Origin: Profundicola sp964553105
GTDB lineage: Bacteria > Bacteroidota > Bacteroidia > Flavobacteriales > Weeksellaceae
Assembly (NCBI GenBank): GCA_964553105.1
Contig: CAZKJO010000002.1
Coordinates: 1-64,000 of the forward strand
Direction: 5' to 3'
Length of the DNA: 64,000 bases
Shown here: positions 40,311 through 49,128 of the stretch, one piece after another
Position numbering within the stretch: the first letter of the stretch is position 1
Layout: every line of letters starts with the position of its first letter
The notes under the pieces: model-generated
What the model was told of the DNA's origin: nothing
The model's input: the letters and a program-made list of their open reading frames with translations, nothing else
Databases searched by the model: none
Made by a program: the position numbers and the translations under genes

Positions 40311-41171
40311 ATGAATAATCAAATTTTAAATCTTTTTCATAATCCCCTTTCCATTTCTTCTCAAGATTTATTTCAAATTGAGGATGAAATAGAAAAATAT
40401 CCTTATTTCCAAGCACTACACTTGCTTAAGGCAAAAGCGGTATCTAATTCTGATGAAGAAACACTGGCTGCGGTATTAAATAAAACTGCTACCTATTGTT
40501 CTCATCGAAGTATTTTATTTAAATACATTCACACCGAATCACAAGAGAAAGTTTTAGAAGAAGATAACTTAGAGAAGGAAGCTACATTAGAAAATGAAGT
40601 TGAATTAGAAGAAAATATTCAAGATGCTATCAAGCAAAAGAATTTAGAAGAACCCTCTACCTCGAAAGAAACCGTAGATAGTAAGCAAGAGGAAATTGAA
40701 AACATAATCCAAACACACGAGAAGATTTCTCCTAAGGTGGATGAAGTTGAAAATGAGAAAATATCTTCTAATGAAGATAAAGAGCAAGTAAAATCTAATT
40801 CTGAAAAGTTACAATCTAATTTATCATTCAGTCAATGGCTCAAAAGCAGTCAGCGCACCCCAGATGAGGATGAAAATCCTACTGAAGAAACAGACGTTGT
40901 AAACGAAAAATTTAAAGTAATTGAAAAGTTTTTGGATAAAAATCCAAAAATTTCACCATCTAAGGAATACAAGCCGAAAATTGAAATACAAACTAATAAT
41001 AAAGAGAACTTATCCCATTTAATGACGGAAACTTTGGCGAAAATCTATGTTGAGCAAAATAAATTTGATAAAGCAATCAAGGCTTATACGATTTTACGTT
41101 TGAAATATCCAGAAAAAAGTGGTTACTTTGCAGACCAAATTAAAGAAATACAAGAATTAAAGCATAAATAA
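40311..41171 (+). CDS. TPR-like protein with acidic coiled linker
   Basis: This 286-residue protein has an N-terminal helical segment (1-80, HNPLSISSQDLFQIEDEIEK). A very acidic Glu/Lys-rich linker follows (about 85-185), probably disordered or coiled. The C-terminal part (about 225-286) has a tetratricopeptide-like hairpin with TETLAKIYVEQNKFDKAIKA. No signal peptide was seen, so it is probably cytoplasmic. It lies between lptE and secG, 9 and 3 bases away. Homologues in this position occur in Flavobacteria, but no function is known to me. Confidence 0.8.
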   Translation: MNNQILNLFHNPLSISSQDLFQIEDEIEKYPYFQALHLLKAKAVSNSDEETLAAVLNKTATYCSHRSILFKYIHTESQEKVLEEDNLEKEATLENEVELEENIQDAIKQKNLEEPSTSKETVDSKQEEIENIIQTHEKISPKVDEVENEKISSNEDKEQVKSNSEKLQSNLSFSQWLKSSQRTPDEDENPTEETDVVNEKFKVIEKFLDKNPKISPSKEYKPKIEIQTNNKENLSHLMTETLAKIYVEQNKFDKAIKAYTILRLKYPEKSGYFADQIKEIQELKHK

Positions 41172-41174
41172 AAT

Positions 41175-41543
41175 ATGGTAACTGGTACATTTATATTCTT
41201 AATGATAGTGTTGATGGCAATTTGCTTAATCTTAACACTTGTTATATTATCTCAGAATCCTAAAGGTGGAGGTTTATCTTCTACATTTGGAGGTGGCGGA
41301 AGTCAAATGTTTGGTGTTCAAAGGACCAATGACTTTTTAGACAAAACAACATGGACCTTGGCTGCAATCATTGCTGCAGTAGTTATCCTAGCTAACGTAA
41401 TGTTACCAAGAACAGGAGGTCAAAATTTAGTTCCAGATATTCCAGTTTTAGAAAACACTTTGCCACAAGCTACGCCAGGAGATGATGCGAATGCACCTGC
41501 ACAACCTTTGGCTCCAGTTGAACCAACTGAGACCGCTGAATAA
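41175..41543 (+). CDS. secG: Preprotein translocase subunit SecG
   Basis: This 122-residue protein has two membrane helices (about 4-24 and 56-76) joined by the loop NPKGGGLSSTFGGGGSQMFG, the SecG signature. The C-terminal tail is Pro/Ala/Glu-rich and longer than in E. coli. SecG supports SecYE during SecA-driven export. It starts 3 bases after the TPR-like gene and ends the operon before a terminator. Confidence 0.95.
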   Translation: MVTGTFIFLMIVLMAICLILTLVILSQNPKGGGLSSTFGGGGSQMFGVQRTNDFLDKTTWTLAAIIAAVVILANVMLPRTGGQNLVPDIPVLENTLPQATPGDDANAPAQPLAPVEPTETAE

Positions 41544-41565
41544 GTTGAAGCTTTATTAAAATATG

Positions 41566-41602
41566 AAAAAACGATCGATTGAATAAATCTGTCGTTTTTT
41601 TT
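41566..41602 (+). terminator. Terminator after secG
   Basis: ACGA, a two-base bulge, GATT and the matching AATC, bulge and TCGT form a hairpin flanked by A and T runs (41566-41602), with at least eight Ts at the end. Confidence 0.75.
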
Positions 41603-41723
41603 TGAATTATTTCTAGATATTAACATAATTTATGTTGACTTTAAGATGCTAAAGCAGGAATAATTTAATATTTTTACAAATCTGTACAAAAAAGAACTTT
41701 TAATATATCATTTAATTAATTTT

Positions 41724-44387
41724 ATGAAAACACGTTTATTCATGCTTTGCTTGATTATTAGTGGTAGTATTTTCGCCCAGAACTTCTGGTCATCTACTTC
41801 TATTGATCAAAAAGAGCTTAAGGACAACAAAGTAGTTGTTCAAGACCAAAAACTTTATGCAATTGATCTTGCTGCTCTAATGGCTCACCTAGAAGGTGCC
41901 CCAGAAAGAGTAAATTATGCTATCGAATCTAATCACACATTAGAGTTCCCAAATATTGATGGGAAGTTTGAGAAGTTTTATATAGCAGAAGCCTCTAACT
42001 TCGCCCCTGGATTGCAAGCTCAATATCCAAACATTAAATCTTATAGAGGTGTGAGCACAACAAATCCAGCTGTTTCTATTGCATTTAGTGTATCTCCTTT
42101 AGGAGTACAATCTATGCGTGTAGAAGCTGGCAACTATACTACTTTCACAGAAGCAGTTACAACTGACAACTCAGTTTATATTGTTAAAAGAAAGAGTGAT
42201 AAATCTCCAGAGTGGGCTTGTACTACAACGCCAGATGAGCAGATGGAAAGCGAATTATTAGATAGATATCATAATGCTCCTGAAGGATTAGACGCAGATG
42301 ATCAAACCATGCGCGACTTCAGATTAGCTTTATCTTGTACGGGTGAATATGCACAATACTTCGGTGGTACGGTAGAAGGTGCATTAGCAGGTATGAATGC
42401 TACGATGACAAGAGTAAATAGCATCTTAGAAAGAGATGTAACTATCCATTTGACAATTATTGAAAATAATGCTGATGTTATTTATACCAATGCAGCTACA
42501 GATCCATATTCTCCAGCTTCAGGAATGAGCGCTTGGAATAATCAATTACAAGCTACTTTAACTTCTGTTATTGGTGATGATAACTACGATATCGGTCACT
42601 TATTTGGTGCTACTGGTGGTGGTGGAAATGCAGGTTGTATCGGTTGTGTATGTGGACCTAGAAAAGGTAGTGCATTTACTTCTCCATATGATGGTCAACC
42701 AGAAGGAGATAGTTTCGATGTTGACTATGTTGTACACGAAATTGGACACCAATTAGGTGCAAATCATACTTTTAGTAGATATGAAGGAACAGGTGTTAAT
42801 TACGAGCCAGGTAGTGGTTCTACGATTATGGGATATGCAGGTATTACTTATCCTAATACTAACGTGCAAATGCATAGTGATGATTATTTCCATACTGGAA
42901 GTATCCAACAGATTACAGCTAACGTAAAAAATAAAACTTGTCCAACAGAGACAATTATTGCTAACCAAACTCCAACTGTAGATGCTGGTCAAGGTTATAC
43001 AATTCCAGTTGGTACACCATTTATTTTAAGTGGTTCTGGGGCTGATGCTGATGGTGATGAGATTACATTTACTTGGGAACAAGTAGACTCTAGTAGCTCG
43101 GCTTATAATGACTTTAATATTGGTGATCCAAATAGATCTAACGGTCCTATCGTGAGAAGTTTACCTCCAAGCACCAACCCTGTACGTTATATCCCCTCTT
43201 TTGATAAAGTAAAACAAGGAGTTCTTACAACTCCATTCGAATCAGTTTCTAATGTAGCTCGTAGTATGAACTTCGCTTTACAAGTTAGAGATAACAACCC
43301 TGCAGGTGGTCAAACAATGTCTGAAAGAATTAGAGTTGGTGTAACTGCTAACGGAGGTGCCTTTAGAGTGAATAGTCCAAATTCAAGTTCAAGCGTTCCT
43401 ACAGGTTCAGAGCTAGAAGTTACTTGGGATGTTGCACAAACTACGCAAGCTCCTGTTAATACAGGTTTAGTAGATATTTACTTATCTACTGATGATGGTG
43501 AAACATTTACTTTAGTTGCAGACAATGTAGAAAATAATGGTTCATATACTATTGATATTGCAGAAGATGCTATGTCTGAAAATGCATACATTATGGTTAA
43601 AGCAGTAGATAACATATTCTATGCATTAAGTCAAAAATTCTTAATTGGATATGATGTTAGTGTAACTTGTCATGATTTCGATGCTATTGGTTTACCGCTT
43701 GATATCGCCGATGGAACTGGTTCTAGTTACGGTGGTTACGCAGTAGGTCAAGTACCAGTTACAGATGTTGGACCGGTGGAAGAAATTCGTGTTTCTGTTG
43801 ACATTACCCACACATACGTAGGTGATTTACAGATTGCATTTAACTCTCCTTCTCCATCTAACTTAAACTTTATTTGGAACAGACAATGTGGTTCATCTGA
43901 CAACCTTAACTTAACATTTGCAGATGGCGAACCAGCTGTAAACTGTTCAGAAACTACTTCAGGAACTGTAGCTCCAAACGTACCTTTCACTTCTTACGAA
44001 GGTTTCCAAACACAAGGAAACTGGTTAGTAGGTGTTAGAGATGGTGGTGCTGGTGATACAGGTACATTTAATTCAGCAACTATTTCTTTCTGTAAAACAA
44101 CTACGTCTCCAATGGGAGTAAACGATGTGAATAAAGATAACATGATGGTTCATGTTTATCCTAACCCATCTAAAGGTGAATTCAATGTGAAAATGGATCT
44201 TGCTACTAAAGGAGTTTCTTTAGGTGTTTATGATGTAACAGGAAAACAAATCCTTACTTATAAAGACAAAGAAGCAACAGGTACATTCAACCACGTATTG
44301 AATTTAGATTCAGTTGCAAAAGGTGTTTACATCTTACAGATTCAAACTGGAAATGAAATAATCAGTAAAAAACTTATTGTTAAATAA
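41724..44387 (+). CDS. Secreted reprolysin-type zinc metalloprotease with P-domain and T9SS sorting domain
   Basis: This 887-residue protein has a signal peptide (1-18, ending IFAQ) and a propeptide-like region (about 20-195). The catalytic domain (about 196-410) carries HEIGHQLGANH (H338, E339, H342, H348), the HExxHxxGxxH zinc motif, and a Met-turn in STIMGYAG, as in the M12B/reprolysin group. A beta-sandwich region with an Ig-like part follows (about 412-640). A P/proprotein-convertase domain (about 650-790) has VDITHTYVGDLQIAF and NWLVGVRDGGAGDTGTF. The type A sorting domain starts at VYPNPSKGEFNVKMD and ends KKLIVK. It is probably a cell-surface or secreted protease exported by the GldKLMN system. 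It sits alone between secG and groES and ends at the terminator 44418-44448. Confidence 0.93.
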   Translation: MKTRLFMLCLIISGSIFAQNFWSSTSIDQKELKDNKVVVQDQKLYAIDLAALMAHLEGAPERVNYAIESNHTLEFPNIDGKFEKFYIAEASNFAPGLQAQYPNIKSYRGVSTTNPAVSIAFSVSPLGVQSMRVEAGNYTTFTEAVTTDNSVYIVKRKSDKSPEWACTTTPDEQMESELLDRYHNAPEGLDADDQTMRDFRLALSCTGEYAQYFGGTVEGALAGMNATMTRVNSILERDVTIHLTIIENNADVIYTNAATDPYSPASGMSAWNNQLQATLTSVIGDDNYDIGHLFGATGGGGNAGCIGCVCGPRKGSAFTSPYDGQPEGDSFDVDYVVHEIGHQLGANHTFSRYEGTGVNYEPGSGSTIMGYAGITYPNTNVQMHSDDYFHTGSIQQITANVKNKTCPTETIIANQTPTVDAGQGYTIPVGTPFILSGSGADADGDEITFTWEQVDSSSSAYNDFNIGDPNRSNGPIVRSLPPSTNPVRYIPSFDKVKQGVLTTPFESVSNVARSMNFALQVRDNNPAGGQTMSERIRVGVTANGGAFRVNSPNSSSSVPTGSELEVTWDVAQTTQAPVNTGLVDIYLSTDDGETFTLVADNVENNGSYTIDIAEDAMSENAYIMVKAVDNIFYALSQKFLIGYDVSVTCHDFDAIGLPLDIADGTGSSYGGYAVGQVPVTDVGPVEEIRVSVDITHTYVGDLQIAFNSPSPSNLNFIWNRQCGSSDNLNLTFADGEPAVNCSETTSGTVAPNVPFTSYEGFQTQGNWLVGVRDGGAGDTGTFNSATISFCKTTTSPMGVNDVNKDNMMVHVYPNPSKGEFNVKMDLATKGVSLGVYDVTGKQILTYKDKEATGTFNHVLNLDSVAKGVYILQIQTGNEIISKKLIVK

Positions 44388-44417
44388 GCATCGCATTATT
44401 TCTAAATAACTTTAGAA

Positions 44418-44448
44418 TGCCAAGCTGACTGACAGCTTGGCATTTTTT
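44418..44448 (+). terminator. Terminator of the metalloprotease gene
   Basis: TGCCAAGCTG, a 5-base loop and CAGCTTGGCA (44418-44442) form a perfect 10-bp stem followed by six Ts. Confidence 0.93.
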
Positions 44449-44484
44449 ATTGACAAAAACTGACATTTTATAAGGCTGGCGTTA

Positions 44485-44506
44485 ATGCTAACTAAAATTA
44501 TAGCAT
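44485..44506 (+). promoter_or_regulatory. Inverted repeat upstream of groESL
   Basis: ATGCTA, 10 bases and TAGCAT (44485-44506) form an inverted repeat about 60 bases upstream of the putative -33 box. It is not a CIRCE element, which has 9-bp arms TTAGCACTC/GAGTGCTAA. It may be an operator, or chance in AT-rich DNA. Confidence 0.3.
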
Positions 44507-44562
44507 GCATGAATCACATTATCAAACCATTAGCCCCAACAGGGTAAAAAATAAATAGTCAA

Positions 44563-44591
44563 TTGGCATGGAATGTGTCTTAATAGATTTC
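44563..44591 (+). promoter_or_regulatory. Putative promoter of groES-groEL
   Basis: TTG (44563-44565), 18 bases, and TAGATTTC (44584-44591) match the Bacteroidetes promoter with one mismatch in the -7 box and a spacer one base short of 19. The same stretch also shows TTGGCATGGAATGTGTC, which looks loosely like a sigma-54 site but has GT in place of the essential -12 GC. Confidence 0.5.
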
Positions 44592-44623
44592 AATTAATTT
44601 TAAAATAAAAAACATAAAATACT

Positions 44624-44902
44624 ATGAGTGATTTAAACATTAAACCATTAGCAGATAGAGTGGTTGTTGAGCCGTCTCCAGCTGAGACCAAAACCGCTTC
44701 TGGAATTATTATTCCTGATACCGCAAAAGAGAAACCACAAGAAGGTGTTATTGTTGCTGCTGGACCTGGTAAAAAAGATGAGCCAGTTACAGTTAAAGTT
44801 GGTGATAAAGTATTGTATGGCAAATATGCTGGTACTGAACTTAAATTAAATGGTAAAGACTATCTAATCATGAGAGAGTCTGACATTTTCGCAATTGTTT
44901 AA
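44624..44902 (+). CDS. groES: Co-chaperonin GroES (Hsp10)
   Basis: The 92 residues have the usual length. The sequence shows KPLADRVVVEPSPAETKTAS, the mobile loop ASGIIIPDTAKEKPQEGVIV and KVLYGKYAGTELKLNGKDYL. GroES caps the GroEL ring and supports ATP-driven protein folding. It precedes groEL by 42 bases in one operon. Confidence 0.98.
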   Translation: MSDLNIKPLADRVVVEPSPAETKTASGIIIPDTAKEKPQEGVIVAAGPGKKDEPVTVKVGDKVLYGKYAGTELKLNGKDYLIMRESDIFAIV

Positions 44903-44944
44903 ACTAAACTTATTTAAAATACTAATTAAAAAATAGAACATATT

Positions 44945-46588
44945 ATGGCAAAAGATATAAAATTCAATGTTGAATCTAGAGATGCATTAAAACGAGGCGT
45001 TGACCGTTTGGCAGATGCAGTGAAAGTTACATTAGGACCAAAAGGTAGAAACGTAGTTTTAGGAAAATCATTTGGTGCTCCTAACGTAACTAAGGATGGT
45101 GTGTCTGTTGCTCGTGAAATCGAGTTAGAAGATCCAATCGAAAACATGGGTGCACAAATGGTTAAAGAAGTTGCCTCTCGTGCAAATGATTTAGCTGGTG
45201 ATGGTACAACTACTGCAACTGTTTTAGCTCAAGCGATTGTTCGCGAAGGTTTGAAAAACGTTGCGGCAGGTGCCAATCCAATGGATCTAAAAAGAGGAAT
45301 CGACAAAGCTGTTGAGGCAGTTGTTGCTTTCTTAAAAACTATTTCTACTGAAGTGGGCGATAGCTCTGAAATGATTAAGCAAGTTGCTTCTATTTCAGCT
45401 AACAACGACGATGTAATCGGTTCATTAATCGCTGATGCATTCTCTAGAGTTGGTAAAGAAGGTGTTATCACTGTTGAGGAAGCTAAAGGTACTGATACTT
45501 ACGTTGATGTGGTAGAAGGAATGCAGTTTGACAGAGGATACCAATCTCCTTATTTCGTTACAAACTCTGAGAAAATGACAACTGAATTGGAGAATCCAAT
45601 GATCTTGTTATATGACAAAAAGATTTCCAACATGAAGGATCTTTTACCCATCTTAGAACCAGTAGCGCAACAAGGTAAATCTTTATTAATTATTTCTGAA
45701 GAAGTAGAGGGTGAAGCTTTAGCTACTTTAGTTGTTAACAAATTGAGAGGTTCACTTAAGATTGCTGCTGTTAAAGCTCCAGGTTTTGGTGATAGAAGAA
45801 AAGCTATGTTGGAAGACATCGCTATCTTGACAGGAGGTACTGTAATCTCTGAAGAAAGAGGATTCTCTTTAGAAAATGCTACTTTAGACATGCTGGGTAC
45901 GGCAGAGAAAGTTTCTATCGACAAGGATAATACTACAGTTGTTAATGGTGCAGGTGAAGAGCAAGCTATCAAAGACAGAGTAAACCAAATCAAATCTCAG
46001 TTAGAGAGTACAACTTCTGACTACGACAAAGAAAAATTACAAGAAAGATTGGCTAAATTAGCTGGTGGAGTAGCTGTAATGTATGTTGGAGCGGCTTCTG
46101 AAGTTGAAATGAAAGAGAAGAAAGATAGAGTTGACGATGCCTTACACGCAACTAGAGCTGCTGTAGAAGAAGGTATTGTTGCTGGTGGTGGTGTTGCTTT
46201 AGTGAGAGCTATTGAAGCATTATCTAGTTTGGAGGCAGAAAATGCTGACGAGAAAACTGGTATCAATATCATTAAGAAAGCTATCGAAGAGCCATTACGT
46301 CAAATCGTAGCTAACGCAGGAGGAGAAGGATCTGTTGTAGTTGCTAAAATTAAAGGCGAAACTGGTGATTACGGATATAATGCTAAAACTGAGCAGTATG
46401 TAAATATGCTTGAAGATGGTATTATCGACCCTACTAAAGTAACAAGAGTAGCTTTAGAAAACGCTGCATCTGTAGCAGGAATGCTGGTAACAACAGAAGC
46501 TGTTGTTTATGAAATCCCATCTGAAAATGATGGTGGTGGAATGCCAGCAGGAATGCCAGGAATGGGCGGCATGGGTGGAATGATGTAA
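44945..46588 (+). CDS. groEL: Chaperonin GroEL (Hsp60)
   Basis: The 547 residues have the standard length. The sequence shows VKVTLGPKGRNVVLGKSFGA, the ATP site AGDGTTTATVLAQAIVREG, the hinge and AAVEEGIVAGGGVALVRAIE. It ends in a GGM-type tail (GMPGMGGMGGMM), as in most GroELs. It folds proteins in the cytoplasm with GroES. A strong terminator closes the operon at 46611-46639. Confidence 0.99.
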   Translation: MAKDIKFNVESRDALKRGVDRLADAVKVTLGPKGRNVVLGKSFGAPNVTKDGVSVAREIELEDPIENMGAQMVKEVASRANDLAGDGTTTATVLAQAIVREGLKNVAAGANPMDLKRGIDKAVEAVVAFLKTISTEVGDSSEMIKQVASISANNDDVIGSLIADAFSRVGKEGVITVEEAKGTDTYVDVVEGMQFDRGYQSPYFVTNSEKMTTELENPMILLYDKKISNMKDLLPILEPVAQQGKSLLIISEEVEGEALATLVVNKLRGSLKIAAVKAPGFGDRRKAMLEDIAILTGGTVISEERGFSLENATLDMLGTAEKVSIDKDNTTVVNGAGEEQAIKDRVNQIKSQLESTTSDYDKEKLQERLAKLAGGVAVMYVGAASEVEMKEKKDRVDDALHATRAAVEEGIVAGGGVALVRAIEALSSLEAENADEKTGINIIKKAIEEPLRQIVANAGGEGSVVVAKIKGETGDYGYNAKTEQYVNMLEDGIIDPTKVTRVALENAASVAGMLVTTEAVVYEIPSENDGGGMPAGMPGMGGMGGMM

Positions 46589-46610
46589 TCATCTCCCAAT
46601 AATAAATTCA

Positions 46611-46639
46611 AAAGACTGTCCAAATAGGCAGTCTTTTTT
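46611..46639 (+). terminator. Terminator of groES-groEL
   Basis: AAGACTG, a bulge, CC, a 5-base loop, GG and CAGTCTT (46611-46635) form a hairpin followed by seven Ts. Confidence 0.88.
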
Positions 46640-46702
46640 TGTTAAAAATAATTAAGACCGCGATGCCCTACTCTATTAAAGCTTAAATTCAAGCTAAAAA
46701 TT

Positions 46703-47986
46703 CTATTCTTCCATCTTTACCTGACGCAAAAGAATTATCGAAAGTAAAAAGAAAATCCCCAAAGATAAAGCTGAATACTGCATACTACCGGTTAAATATA
46801 AAACTTGAGCGAAAATGAAGCTTCCCAAAATCAAGGCTACTTTTTCTACAATATCATAAAAACTAAAGTAAATCGTGTTATCGCTTGTTTTAGGTAGTAA
46901 TTTGGAATAGGTAGAACGAGTTAATGCTTGAACTCCTCCCAAAACCAAGCCTACGGTCGCTCCTAATGCATAGAATTCATATTCTACGTATTTATCTGTG
47001 CCGTGCATCATAAAGGCTCCTAAGCAGATTAAAGCCCAAATCAATAAACCTAAAGTTAGAGATTTTAAGTTCCCAAATCTCTTAGATAAACTTGAGAAGA
47101 TATAAGATCCCGCCACAGCTACGAACTGTATTAATAAAATGGTAATAATGAGTTTGTTAGTGTTTAAACCTAATTCATCCTTTCCAAATATTGTTGCCAT
47201 GTAGTTAATGGTTTGAATCCCTACACTTAATAAAAAGAACGCCAGCAGATAAAACTTAAGATTTCGCTCTTGAAATAATTGATTTCCTACTTGGAGTAAT
47301 TCTCTATGACTATGAAATAAAATTTGTTTAGATCTGATTTTATTAGGTTTCGTGTAACTTTTAGGTAATTTGAGAAAAGTATATTGAGCAAAACCTATCC
47401 ACCATAATGCAACAAGTATAAAGGAATATCTCGTTAATGCTTCATCTACAAGTGTAATAAAGATTAAACAAATAATCAATAAAATCGCTGAGCCTAAATA
47501 ACCATAAATAAATCCTCTAGCACTTAATTGATCCTGTTGTTCTTTTTCAGTAATTTCCGGTAAATAAGCATTATAAAAAACTAAGCTTCCCCAATAACCT
47601 ACACTCGCGAGTATACTGCCTAAAATCCCTATCCACAAGGTATTATAATCCGTGAAGAAGAACAATGAAAAACAACCCATCGCTCCTAACCATGAAAAAA
47701 TCTTAAGGAATAGTTTCTTGTTACCAATTTGATCGGCAACGGCAGATAGAATGGGAGAAATTAAAACAACAATGATAAAAGAGGCTGTAATAGAATAAGA
47801 ATATAATATTCCTTTATCTGAGAATGGAATTCCAAAGACAGTTACTTCATTAAAATTGTCTAATACAGAACTAAAATATATAGGAAAAATAGCCGTAGTT
47901 ATCACCAATGAATAAACCGAATTGGCCCAATCATAAAATGCCCATGCCAATTGTTGTGATTTTCTTTCCTTACTAATTACATTCAT
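46703..47986 (-). CDS. MFS permease of the UMF1 family
   Basis: This 427-residue protein has about twelve membrane helices. It begins QQLAWAFYDWANSVYSLVIT, the UMF1 signature (FYDWANSxY), and contains GGVQALTRSTYSKLLPKTSD in a later loop. Substrates are unknown; the family is related to the yeast Atg22 vacuolar amino-acid exporters. It starts 66 bases after the stop of the FAD oxidoreductase gene on the same strand. A candidate promoter lies in that spacer, so the two may be separately or jointly transcribed. Confidence 0.88.
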   Translation of the reverse strand: MNVISKERKSQQLAWAFYDWANSVYSLVITTAIFPIYFSSVLDNFNEVTVFGIPFSDKGILYSYSITASFIIVVLISPILSAVADQIGNKKLFLKIFSWLGAMGCFSLFFFTDYNTLWIGILGSILASVGYWGSLVFYNAYLPEITEKEQQDQLSARGFIYGYLGSAILLIICLIFITLVDEALTRYSFILVALWWIGFAQYTFLKLPKSYTKPNKIRSKQILFHSHRELLQVGNQLFQERNLKFYLLAFFLLSVGIQTINYMATIFGKDELGLNTNKLIITILLIQFVAVAGSYIFSSLSKRFGNLKSLTLGLLIWALICLGAFMMHGTDKYVEYEFYALGATVGLVLGGVQALTRSTYSKLLPKTSDNTIYFSFYDIVEKVALILGSFIFAQVLYLTGSMQYSALSLGIFFLLSIILLRQVKMEE

Positions 47987-48024
47987 AAATGCAATAAATT
48001 AAATGCTCGACAATTTATGCTTTT

Positions 48025-48032
48025 CAAAACTA
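48025..48032 (-). promoter_or_regulatory. Candidate -7 box for the MFS gene
   Basis: TAGTTTTG on the minus strand matches TAnnTTTG. The base triplet at the -33 position (TAG, 48052-48054) fits only in part, so this is a weak call. Confidence 0.4.
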
Positions 48033-48052
48033 AAAACTAAAAAAGATTTAAC

Positions 48053-48981
48053 CTACTCCATTAAGAGATGATTAAATCTGCTTAATTCATATTCTTCAGG
48101 GATTGAATATTCTTTCTCTATATGATTAAATAAATATTGAGACAAACTTGGTGCATTAAAAGAACCTCTGGTTCCCATTCCGTTGAGAATAAACAAATCT
48201 TTATACTTAGGATGTTCTCCTATAATGCTTCGTCTATCTTCAACCGTGGGTCTAAAAGCAGCTCTATGTTCTATAATTTTGTAATCTCCTTTGTAGTATG
48301 CCGATAATTTCTCTAACAATAATTCTTTATTCGCTTCCGTGGGTTCTGGCGAATCATAATCAATGTCATAGGTAGCGCCAACATAGTATTTATTACCACC
48401 TAAAGGCATTAGAAAGTTTTTAGATTTAAAAATGATATCTGGAAGCTCTTGATTAATTTCTAATTCGAGAATTTCTCCTTTATTTTTAATAATTGGAACA
48501 TAATTGAAGAAGGGATTATTTTCAAGCCCAACTCCCTCCGAAAAAATGACATGTTTTGCTTGAATTTCTCCATACTTATTCGTTTCGGTATCCAAAGCGG
48601 TATAATCGAATCTTTCATTAATTATATGCTCACTAAATTGCTTTTTAAAGGATTCAATTAACAAACTCATATCTACCCAACCACAATGCATTACTTCACC
48701 AAAACCATAGNNNNNNNNNNNNNNNNNNNNNNNNNNNNNNNNNNNNNNNNNNNNNNNNNNNNNNNNNNNNNNNNNNNNNNNNNNNNNNNNNNNNNNNNNN
48801 NNNNNNNNNNAGTAAAACGGAAAAGTATGATTGGATTGTACATCCCGGCCGCCACATGAGAAGCTTGTTTTTTGTTATCAGCAACAATTTTGAATGTTTT
48901 ATTATTGTCTATGCACTGTTTTGCAAAACAAACACCTGCTATTCCCAATCCTACAATGAGATAATCTACTTTTTGTGGCAT
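48053..48981 (-). CDS. FAD-dependent oxidoreductase of the DAO family (interrupted by assembly gap)
   Basis: One gene is split by 100 Ns (48711-48810). The N-terminal part starts MPQKVDYLIVGLGIAGVCFA, a Rossmann FAD-binding motif GxGxxG, and contains ASHVAAGMYNPI, typical of the DAO (D-amino acid oxidase-like) fold. After the gap the frame continues YGFGEVMHCGWVDMSLLIES and the catalytic/FAD domain with GGNKYYVGATYD, EHRAAFRPTVEDRRSIIGEH and LNGMGTRGSFNAPS. The frames differ across 100 bases, so the real gap length is not 100. About 58 plus 218 residues are visible; the family is usually about 350-400 residues. The oxidised substrate is unknown. Confidence 0.88.
48711..48810. other. Assembly gap of 100 Ns inside the FAD oxidoreductase gene
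   Basis: There are exactly 100 Ns. The coding frames on either side do not line up over 100 bases, so the length is a placeholder. Confidence 0.97.
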
Positions 48982-49012
48982 ATATTATTTTCGTGGGTTT
49001 TAAATAGAAGTA

Positions 49013-49020
49013 CAAAGTTA
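49013..49020 (-). promoter_or_regulatory. Candidate -7 box for the FAD oxidoreductase gene
   Basis: TAACTTTG on the minus strand is a perfect TAnnTTTG match 31 bases upstream of the start at 48981. No clear TTG stands 18-20 bases further upstream. Confidence 0.45.
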
Positions 49021-49074
49021 CTGAAAATGAATTTCGTTAACTATAAAACGCTATTTATAAATTCTCTTGAAAGC

Positions 49075-49107
49075 AAAAAAGCCTCTTCAAAATTGAAAAG
49101 GCTTTTT
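49075..49107 (-). terminator. Terminator after gldN
   Basis: GCCTC, TTCAA, a small loop, TTGAA and AAGGC form a hairpin (49081-49101) flanked by A and T runs on both sides, so it can work in both directions. It lies about 25 bases past the gldN stop. Confidence 0.85.
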
Positions 49108-49128
49108 TTATTATTATGAAAACTCAGA

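Noticed and set aside
44560..44580. Sigma-54 promoter before groES
   Set aside because: The -24 GG is present but the -12 element reads GT in place of GC, and a sigma-A type promoter fits the same DNA about as well.
44461..44623. CIRCE heat-shock operator
   Set aside because: The inverted repeat here has 6-base arms ATGCTA/TAGCAT with a 10-base spacer and does not match the CIRCE arms.
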